A stretch of DNA of 6,554 bases, from assembly GCA_003542955.1 (NCBI GenBank), contig DPJP01000233.1, forward strand, positions 1-6,554. Direction: 5' to 3'. Shown piece after piece: positions 1 through 4,394 of this stretch. This DNA comes from Armatimonadota bacterium. GTDB lineage: Bacteria; Armatimonadota; Zipacnadia; Zipacnadales; UBA11051. A program made the translations under genes and the position numbers. Each line of letters begins with the position of its first letter. Within the stretch, counting starts at the first letter, position 1. The notes under the pieces were generated by a model. That model worked only from the letters and a program-made list of their open reading frames with translations. It had not been told where the DNA came from and searched no databases.

Positions 1-253
1 AGCCGCGAGACGGCCTCCTCGGGCATTCAATGGCAAAGAGGCGTCCCGCACCTGCCGCATGCGGTTCTCTCCCCGGGCACGACTGTTCGTCGGCCGATAT
101 CCGCCTCTGCCGCGACTCGCCGCTGTGCCGGTTGTCCAACATCGGGGGAGGCTGACCGCGCCGGCCCCGTTTGTGATACAATATGCCCGATGTCTCCGAC
201 GGCCACCACGCGCGTCGGAGTTGGAGCCCTGCGGCAAGGAAGTGGTACGCGCC
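1..253. other. Upstream region of the first gene; no supported CDS
   Basis: No convincing gene lies here. The frame of the following gene stays open to the left edge, but the extra 65 residues that a start at 59 would add are Arg/Pro-rich and would bury the signal peptide, so I leave them out. On the minus strand an ATG at 60 reads MRQVRDASLPLNARGG and runs off the left edge. It is preceded by GGGGAG at an 8-nt spacing. A second minus-strand ATG at 26 reads MPEEAVSR. Either could begin a divergent gene, but too little is present to decide. Confidence 0.4.
174..182 (+). promoter_or_regulatory. Candidate extended -10 promoter of the secreted toroid-like protein gene
   Basis: TGA-TACAAT at 174-182 fits the TGn-TATAAT extended -10 pattern. 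The nearest -35-like hexamer, CTGACC at 152-157, is poorly placed (19 bp). Transcription would begin near 189-190, giving a leader of about 64 nt before the ATG at 254. The -10 lies within the small inverted repeat TTGT-GAT-ACAA (171-181), which may be chance. Confidence 0.4.
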
Positions 254-2173
254 ATGCACGAATCGCGGATGGGATACACTTTGATGGCGGTCGTTGCGCT
301 GGGGGCCACACTCGTGTGCTCCGTGGCGAGCGCGGAGGTGGATGCGGCGCTCGTCTCGGCCGTTATCGCCTACGGGCGGGCCAATCTCGATGAGAGCACC
401 GGCCTGGTGAAGGATGGCACACGGCAGACCAATGTGCCCCAGAGCTCCCCGGGGTATCTGGCGGCGCTGCTGATCGAGGGCGGGCACGACAACGAGGTGG
501 CGGCGCTGGTCGGCGCGCTTCTGGCCAATCAGGACCGCAAGGACAAGTCTGATACCCGCGGCTGCTTCCGGTGGTCGGCCTCCGGCAGCGATGCCTACTC
601 CTACGACGCCACGCTCTACGCGCTGCCGGTGCTGGCGTGGTGCGTTCAGCATCACCAGCGCGGGCTGGGAAGCAGGGCGGCGGAGTTGACGGATGCCGTG
701 GCGCTTGCCACGCGCGCGCTGGACAAGTACTCCTTCGAGCCCGATGACGAGGCCTACCTGATGCTGCAGGCGGCGGCACGCGCCTCCGCGGGCGCGGCGC
801 TGGGTGACCGGAAGCTCGTCGACCGCGCGCAGTCTGCCGTCGACGAGTGGCTCAGCAGCGTGCGCGCGCAGGGGCTGCCGGCGGGCCATTCACCGTCATT
901 CGACGCGTTGCGCCTGGCCACGCTCTACTGGCTCAAGGCATCCGGCGCGCAGGCCTCCGCATCGTTGGATACGGCCATCCGCCTGAGCCGGGCCGATGCC
1001 GCCGCACGCGTGTGGCCCGCGCATCATGTGCTTGCCGGGGCGGCGTACCACAGCTTCATGTCGGACTATACGGCTTCCGGCGGGTTGTCAGACTACCTGT
1101 GCCGGGCCTACTTCGGGACGGGTGCGCTCGAGAGTGTTGAGCCGTTTGTGATGCACTTTCTGCTGCCTGCCCCCGCACCCACCCCACCCGCGCCCCACGC
1201 GCTGCCGCTGACGGTGCGCACGAGCAGCATCGCGCCGACGAAGGTCACCGGCACCTGCACCTACGTGGCGCCGGAGTTCTCGCTCGGCACGATGTCGGGC
1301 ACGATGTCGAGCAGCTCGCTGCCGATTGTCATCCGCTTCGCGGACCCCGAGTACCCGGAGGCGATTGCGGCCACCGTCTTCCCGGCGGAGGGGCAGGTCA
1401 ACTCGATTCAGCACAACGGCATGGCGCTGTGCTCGATCAACTTCGACCGCATCGGCATCGGCTCGCGCAAGCAGGCGTATGTCTCGTTCCGCCTGGGCCG
1501 CAAGGAGCAGATACAGGAGGTGCTTGTGCGCGGGGCGGCCTGGAATCGCGAGGACACCGGTATCGACCAGCGCGACGGCCTGGTGTTCTCGACGGCCGAC
1601 TGCTACGTGGGGATCATGATCGGGCGCTGCGGGCCCGTCGAGGGTGACACATTGCGGCGAGTCAAGCCCGCCGAGCTGCGCTGGTCGGGGCTGGGCACTC
1701 TCCAGCGGCTGCAGCTTGACGTCTACGGTCGCCAGTCCGACTTCGGCCTCCGCGAACCGCTGCACAACGTGCGGGTGACGCTGGGCATCTGCGTCGCGCC
1801 TGCCTCCGCCTACACCTCAATCGAGGAGTTCGGCGCCGCCTTCGCCCAGTCGCGCATCAGCGAAAAGATCGAGCAGACCGTGCAGCGGATCGGCGAGGAA
1901 TCCACGCTGCCGCAGCGCGGGCCGACCGATGGGGTCATCCCGGACCCGAAGCCGAAGAGGGACTTCCCGATCCGGCGCCTGGTGCAGCAGACGATCACCT
2001 GGAAGTCGATGGGGGCGGAGTTCATCCTCACCGAGGACCTCAACGCGGGTGAGTTGATGAGCGGCTCCGTGGATGGCGTCGAGGCGCCGCGAGAGATGCT
2101 CTGGGCGACACCGGGCTTCTCCTACGCGCCCGGCCAGCAGCTCGAGGAGGCCCTCGCCGCAGCGGGCTACTGA
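254..2173 (+). CDS. Secreted protein of unknown function: helical-toroid-like N half, beta-rich C half
   Basis: I do not recognise this 639-residue protein as a named family. The start at 254 is chosen because AAGGAAG lies 11 nt upstream and because it gives a clean signal peptide: a hydrophobic stretch at about residues 9-25 and cleavage after the Ala-Ser-Ala ending at 27. It is therefore probably periplasmic or secreted. Residues about 30-300 are rich in paired helices with aromatic and acidic residues (YDATLYALPVLAW, DDEAYLMLQAAARA, FDALRLATLYWLKA). This resembles the (alpha/alpha)-toroid of polysaccharide lyases and some glycosidases. A Pro/Ala linker at about 304-318 leads to a beta-rich half that opens with TYVAPEFSLG (336-345). 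A similar phrase occurs, as I recall, in the beta domains of toroid-containing secreted proteins. The last 80 residues look like a separate tail. No catalytic residues can be assigned. Inference: a polysaccharide-active or polysaccharide-binding protein, possibly linked to the exopolysaccharide gene further right. The CDS ends with TGA at 2171-2173. Confidence 0.85.
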   Translation: MHESRMGYTLMAVVALGATLVCSVASAEVDAALVSAVIAYGRANLDESTGLVKDGTRQTNVPQSSPGYLAALLIEGGHDNEVAALVGALLANQDRKDKSDTRGCFRWSASGSDAYSYDATLYALPVLAWCVQHHQRGLGSRAAELTDAVALATRALDKYSFEPDDEAYLMLQAAARASAGAALGDRKLVDRAQSAVDEWLSSVRAQGLPAGHSPSFDALRLATLYWLKASGAQASASLDTAIRLSRADAAARVWPAHHVLAGAAYHSFMSDYTASGGLSDYLCRAYFGTGALESVEPFVMHFLLPAPAPTPPAPHALPLTVRTSSIAPTKVTGTCTYVAPEFSLGTMSGTMSSSSLPIVIRFADPEYPEAIAATVFPAEGQVNSIQHNGMALCSINFDRIGIGSRKQAYVSFRLGRKEQIQEVLVRGAAWNREDTGIDQRDGLVFSTADCYVGIMIGRCGPVEGDTLRRVKPAELRWSGLGTLQRLQLDVYGRQSDFGLREPLHNVRVTLGICVAPASAYTSIEEFGAAFAQSRISEKIEQTVQRIGEESTLPQRGPTDGVIPDPKPKRDFPIRRLVQQTITWKSMGAEFILTEDLNAGELMSGSVDGVEAPREMLWATPGFSYAPGQQLEEALAAAGY

Positions 2174-2211
2174 GCCCCACGCCTCATCCCACCCACGAAC
2201 CGGAAACGCGA

Positions 2212-2235
2212 CAGGGCCCGCAAGCGCGGGCCCTG
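2212..2235. terminator. Hairpin between convergent genes, probable bidirectional terminator
   Basis: CAGGGCCCGC (2212-2221) and GCGGGCCCTG (2226-2235) form a perfect 10-bp GC-rich stem around the loop AAGC. It starts 38 nt after the stop of the + strand gene and lies 63 nt beyond the stop of the minus-strand lipoprotein gene. Neither side has a real T-run; the minus side has only TGTCGCGTTT. Either termination is inefficient or another factor helps. Confidence 0.6.
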
Positions 2236-2267
2236 CTGATTCCGTGTGAGCGACGTATGGCCGGCAG

Positions 2268-2282
2268 CGGCCTCTCAGGCCG
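2268..2282. other. Second small inverted repeat after the lipoprotein gene
   Basis: CGGCCT-CTC-AGGCCG forms a 6-bp stem with a 3-nt loop, extendable by a G-T and an A-T pair. It lies 16 nt beyond the lipoprotein stop codon on the minus strand. It has no T-tract, so it may protect an mRNA end rather than terminate transcription. Confidence 0.3.
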
Positions 2283-2298
2283 TTGCGTGCATCCTCAT

Positions 2299-2574
2299 CT
2301 AGAGAATGGGTGGGGGCGGGGGAGTGATCGGGTCGTTGGTGCCGCCGCTCGGTGGTGCGGGCGGGGTGATGGTCCCGCCTCCGCCGGTGCCGCCTCCGCC
2401 GGTATCCCCTCCACCTGTGCCGGACCCGCCCGAACCGCCGCCGGGCCCGGTGTAGACATCCGGCTGCGGCTCGCCGCCGGTGTCGTTTGTGGCCTTTGTG
2501 GTGCCGCCGCCACAACCTGCGATCGCTATGCACAGCACGCACACAAGCATGATTGCGAGCACGTAACGCGCCAT
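2299..2574 (-). CDS. Small Gly/Pro-rich lipoprotein of unknown function
   Basis: A 91-residue lipoprotein precursor. A positively charged start (MARY) is followed by a hydrophobic stretch at residues 5-19 and the lipobox I18-A19-G20-C21. Signal peptidase II would cut before Cys21 and the mature protein would be lipid-anchored. The mature 71 residues are almost all low-complexity Gly, Thr, Ser, Asp and Pro, ending in five prolines and Ile-Leu, so no folded domain is expected. An extended cell-surface or periplasmic tether is plausible, but no function can be named. AGGGGG at 2586-2591 is 11 nt from the ATG at 2574 and 8 nt from the TTG at 2577 just upstream, so the TTG could be the true start and would add one residue. 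The gene follows the propeller gene on the same strand, with 62 nt between stop and ATG, and has its own promoter candidate. Confidence 0.75.
   Translation of the reverse strand: MARYVLAIMLVCVLCIAIAGCGGGTTKATNDTGGEPQPDVYTGPGGGSGGSGTGGGDTGGGGTGGGGTITPPAPPSGGTNDPITPPPPPIL
2305..2450 (-). repeat. Low-complexity Gly/Pro codon repeats within the lipoprotein gene
   Basis: Degenerate tandem units of GGCGGA/GGAGGC type encode the runs TGGGGTGGGGT and GSGGSGTGGGDTGGGG, followed by proline codons near the 3' end. Units are imperfect, so they have not been homogenised recently, but the stretch could vary in length between relatives. Confidence 0.6.
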
Positions 2575-2635
2575 CAAGCCATCAACCCCCTGTCAGAACT
2601 GCCCTCTTCACTGGCGTCTTCCTGCCGACGATATC

Positions 2636-2665
2636 ATTATAGTGTGGATTGCGAGTCAATAGCAA
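2636..2665 (-). promoter_or_regulatory. Candidate promoter of the lipoprotein gene, overlapping the propeller gene's stop
   Basis: On the minus strand TATAAT (2641-2636) is a perfect -10 hexamer, and TTGCTA (2665-2660) lies 18 bp upstream as a -35. A closer TTGACT (2659-2654) is only 12 bp away, too near to serve. Transcription would start near 2629, leaving a leader of about 55 nt. The TAA stop of the upstream gene (2639-2637) is part of this -10 box. Confidence 0.5.
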
Positions 2666-3749
2666 CGGGCACACCGGCCTCCCGCCGCATCTGGAGGCGC
2701 TCGAGAGCGCCCTGTGCGCTGAGGACGACGGCATGGGGTCCGTCACCGTCGACCGTGACGGCCCACGCCGCGGGTCTGGCCAGCTCCGGCGTGGCGAGCG
2801 AGGGCTCCAGCGCGCCGAGGCCTCCGGTGCCCGCGGAGCGCATGCGGTAGCCGACAATCTGACCCGTGGCCCCGCCGACCCAGACGCAGACGAGGTCTTC
2901 CCCCGGGCCGATGCGCGCGGTCCGCAGCGTGTCGCCGAGTGTCCCCGGTCCGCTCTGAGCGACACCCTCCATCACGAAGCCGTGACGCCGGTAGGCGGTG
3001 ATGAGCCTGCGGCCGTCGGCATCCAGCTCGAGGCTGCACAGCTCGTCGCCGGCGTTGGTGGCGTCAACATCGCCGAAGCCGGCAGTGATGTAGGGGCGCG
3101 CGAAGCTCGTGCCAAGCCACGCGGGTGTCATCCGCTCCCCGGCGAGGGCGTAGAGCCACGGCCGGAGGCGGGGATACCGGTCGAAGACGGCGACGGTGAC
3201 CACGCCGATGAGCGCATGCGGGCCATCGTCGAGTTCGCCGACGGCCAGGAAGCGGGGGTTGGCATCTGACCTGACGCCGATGTGCAGCGGCGCGAGCGTA
3301 TGCCCGGCGGTCAGCTCGTAGAGGCCGACTTGCGCTCCGCTCAACCCGCCGGCCGTGGCGACCCCGCCGTAGAGGAGCAGCAAGCGGTTGCCGCCTAGGC
3401 CGACGGCCTGACGCACCTGCGACGGGGCCCCCGCCACCGGGCGCCATTGCGCTGCCACCTGCACCGGTCGCACCCATGCGGCGGTGTCCCCGCAGATCAG
3501 GTAGCCCGCATCCGGCAGCCGGCAGCCGGCGCGGGGCTCGAGGCCGGTGGGCGGAGCCAACTCCACCGTTCGTCCATCGGGCAAGAGCGCCGTCACGCGG
3601 GATGCGCTCAGCGCCAGGGCGCAGATCCGGTCGGGTGCGTCAGGCGGCCCGGTCACAATACACGCGGCCTGCGCGCCGCCACAGACCAGCAGCGCGGCGG
3701 CGAGCCCTATGATGCGCAGGCAATGCGGCATCCCGGGTGCGAGAATCAT
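2637..3749 (-). CDS. Exported FG-GAP/VCBS-like beta-propeller protein, hypothetical
   Basis: A 370-residue protein with a signal peptide: Arg at 12, a hydrophobic core at 13-23, and AQA at 26-28 before a mature Ala-Cys start. It should be exported; the Cys has no good lipobox. The mature part repeats a blade-like unit, an acidic turn followed by a hydrophobic strand. Examples are AVGELDDGPHALIGV (169-183), GDVDATNAGDELCSLELDADG (226-246), GPGEDLVCVWV (281-291) and AVTVDGDGPHAVVL (330-343). The unit at 227-236 matches the calcium-binding D-x-D-x-x-N-x-G-D-E loop of FG-GAP/VCBS propellers. The phrase RPWLYALAGERMTPAW before it resembles hypothetical FG-GAP proteins I recall from other phyla. 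Six mature cysteines could form disulfides. Function is unknown; binding of a surface ligand or polysaccharide is an inference. I chose the ATG at 3749 because an extended -10 sits 7 nt upstream, while the reading frame further upstream enters a terminator hairpin. ATG 3731 also keeps the signal peptide. Confidence 0.8.
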   Translation of the reverse strand: MILAPGMPHCLRIIGLAAALLVCGGAQAACIVTGPPDAPDRICALALSASRVTALLPDGRTVELAPPTGLEPRAGCRLPDAGYLICGDTAAWVRPVQVAAQWRPVAGAPSQVRQAVGLGGNRLLLLYGGVATAGGLSGAQVGLYELTAGHTLAPLHIGVRSDANPRFLAVGELDDGPHALIGVVTVAVFDRYPRLRPWLYALAGERMTPAWLGTSFARPYITAGFGDVDATNAGDELCSLELDADGRRLITAYRRHGFVMEGVAQSGPGTLGDTLRTARIGPGEDLVCVWVGGATGQIVGYRMRSAGTGGLGALEPSLATPELARPAAWAVTVDGDGPHAVVLSAQGALERLQMRREAGVPVAIDSQSTL

Positions 3750-3756
3750 GGTGGGG

Positions 3757-3765
3757 ACTATATCA
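3757..3765 (-). promoter_or_regulatory. Extended -10 promoter of the propeller gene, probable leaderless start
   Basis: Reading the minus strand, TGA-TATAGT occupies 3765-3757, a good TGn-TATAAT extended -10. Seven bases (CCCCACC at 3756-3750) separate it from the ATG at 3749, so transcription should begin at or within a base or two of the start codon. No Shine-Dalgarno sequence and no clear -35 are present. This is the TAnnnT-to-ATG spacing known for leaderless genes in Actinobacteria and Deinococcus. Confidence 0.55.
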
Positions 3766-3789
3766 CATCGGACCGACGACCGGGGTGGG

Positions 3790-3827
3790 AAAACGAGAGA
3801 ATGGAGGCTGTGGGCGCCTCCATTCTC
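3790..3827 (-). terminator. Intrinsic terminator of the zinc-ribbon gene
   Basis: On the minus strand GAGAATGGAGGC (3827-3816) pairs perfectly over 12 bp with GCCTCCATTCTC (3808-3797) around a 7-nt loop. TCGTTTT follows (T-run 3793-3790). The hairpin begins 43 nt after the zinc-ribbon stop codon and ends about 25 nt before the propeller gene's promoter, so it isolates the two genes. Confidence 0.75.
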
Positions 3828-3870
3828 CATATCAAACCGGGGGGCTGCGCGGAAACCTGTGCGGCTGGAA

Positions 3871-4074
3871 TCAGGAGGCGAGCGTTACGCCCTTTCCGCT
3901 CCCATGAGCCCTCCGAGCTTTCTCAAGCTCTCCGGGGAGGCAACGCGGGCAGATGCCGTGCGACGCGGCGATCGTGCTGTCGCATTCAGACCACACCTCC
4001 GGCCTGTCGGCCCCCTGCGGGTTCCAACAGACCGCCTTGCATATACAACACTGGAACGGCAGTTTCTTCCCCAT
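3871..4074 (-). CDS. Small standalone zinc-ribbon protein (CxxC...SHGICPxC type)
   Basis: A 67-residue, probably cytoplasmic protein. Cys9-x2-Cys12 and Cys42-x2-Cys45 are the likely zinc ligands; extra Cys at 10, 16 and 31 lie nearby. The phrase A37-SHGICPRC-L46, with Trp28 and the spacer between the pairs, matches a domain I recognise from bacterial signalling proteins. There it commonly sits at the C-terminus after PAS or response-regulator receiver domains (CxxCKxIR...W...SHGICPxC). Here it stands alone, with a charged tail (ELEKARRAHGSGKG). A strong ribosome site, AAAGGA (4088-4083), lies 8 nt before the ATG, which supports a real gene. Its third codon positions are somewhat less GC-rich than those of the neighbours, with codons such as ATA, TGT and CTT, which may hint at transfer or weak selection. 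It is transcribed away from the kinase gene and ends at its own terminator. Role unknown; a binding or regulatory module, or the remnant of a longer signalling protein, are both possible. Confidence 0.75.
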   Translation of the reverse strand: MGKKLPFQCCICKAVCWNPQGADRPEVWSECDSTIAASHGICPRCLPGELEKARRAHGSGKGVTLAS

Positions 4075-4082
4075 AAGGCCTG

Positions 4083-4088
4083 TCCTTT
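4083..4088 (-). promoter_or_regulatory. Shine-Dalgarno site of the zinc-ribbon gene
   Basis: AAAGGA on the minus strand, 8 nt before ATG 4074. It is the clearest ribosome site in the window and decides the start of this small gene. Confidence 0.75.
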
Positions 4089-4239
4089 GTCGATGCTGTG
4101 ATGGATGAGTGCGTTGTCGACGATGTCACGGCGAAGCCTGATGTAGTAGACACGATGCAGGAACAAGCGCTGCTATTCTGTATGTCGGCAGGATGCAACA
4201 GATTCTTTAGCAAAAAGCGGCACGGGATGGTGAAATCGT

Positions 4240-4252
4240 CAAGATTGTCTTG
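4240..4252. promoter_or_regulatory. Possible operator: inverted repeat adjoining the kinase -35
   Basis: CAAGA-TTG-TCTTG is a perfect 5-bp inverted repeat ending one base before the -35 hexamer at 4253. A regulator bound here could repress or activate the exopolysaccharide kinase promoter. The repeat is short and could be chance. Confidence 0.25.
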
Positions 4253-4281
4253 TTGACGCCATTGACGGGCGGTGGTATACT
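4253..4281 (+). promoter_or_regulatory. Sigma-70-type promoter of the polysaccharide kinase gene
   Basis: TTGACG (4253-4258), a 17-bp spacer, and TATACT (4276-4281) preceded by TGG, which also gives an extended -10. The expected start is near 4288, leaving an mRNA leader of about 107 nt. A second TTGACG at 4262-4267 is too close to the -10 to serve as the -35. Confidence 0.75.
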
Positions 4282-4331
4282 TCGATGACCAGCCTCAGAG
4301 ACGCGGCAAGCCAGACCATTTACATCAGCCG

Positions 4332-4362
4332 TCGCAGCCGATATCGCAGCCTGAATCGCAGC
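4332..4362 (+). repeat. Triple 12-nt-period direct repeat in the kinase leader
   Basis: TCGCAGC begins at 4332, 4344 and 4356, exactly 12 nt apart; the first two copies extend to TCGCAGCC. It lies within the expected 5' leader, 33 nt before the ATG, so it would be present in the mRNA. It might bind a protein or a small RNA, or be chance. Confidence 0.45.
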
Positions 4363-4394
4363 AACACACAACGCTACTCACTGAGAGATGGTCA

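Larger units (their letters stand above)
4075..4394. other. Divergent intergenic region between the zinc-ribbon and kinase genes
   Basis: This 320-nt stretch holds the kinase promoter, an inverted repeat beside it, a triple direct repeat in the leader and the zinc-ribbon ribosome site, described separately. It is visibly less GC-rich than the coding regions. I found no convincing promoter for the zinc-ribbon gene. Reading frames within it do not look coding. Confidence 0.5.

Noticed and set aside
55..64. 10-bp palindrome CCGCATGCGG near the left edge
   Set aside because: It is short and isolated, with no second copy or promoter next to it. Palindromes of this size are frequent in GC-rich DNA.
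59..253. Upstream start (ATG 59) extending the secreted toroid-like protein by 65 residues
   Set aside because: The added residues are Arg/Pro-rich, would place the signal peptide internally, and span the candidate promoter at 174-182. ATG 254 has a ribosome site and a clean signal peptide.
190..393. A 67-codon + strand frame whose ATG at 190 falls exactly 7 nt after the -10 TACAAT, as a leaderless gene would
   Set aside because: Its product is Gly/Arg-rich and most of it is an out-of-frame reading of the well-supported gene from 254. The spacing is probably coincidental.
1088..1765. Long minus-strand open frame opposite the secreted protein gene (225 codons)
   Set aside because: It is opposite a well-supported gene in a GC-rich genome, has an Arg/His-rich composition, and lacks a ribosome site or family signature.
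3750..3830. Longer start at 3830 for the propeller protein
   Set aside because: The extra 27 residues are encoded by the terminator hairpin and promoter, have no ribosome site, and displace the signal peptide.
3885..4213. Two further minus-strand frames overlapping the zinc-ribbon gene
   Set aside because: Neither shows a domain pattern or ribosome site. The overlapping zinc-ribbon frame has paired CxxC motifs and a strong Shine-Dalgarno site.
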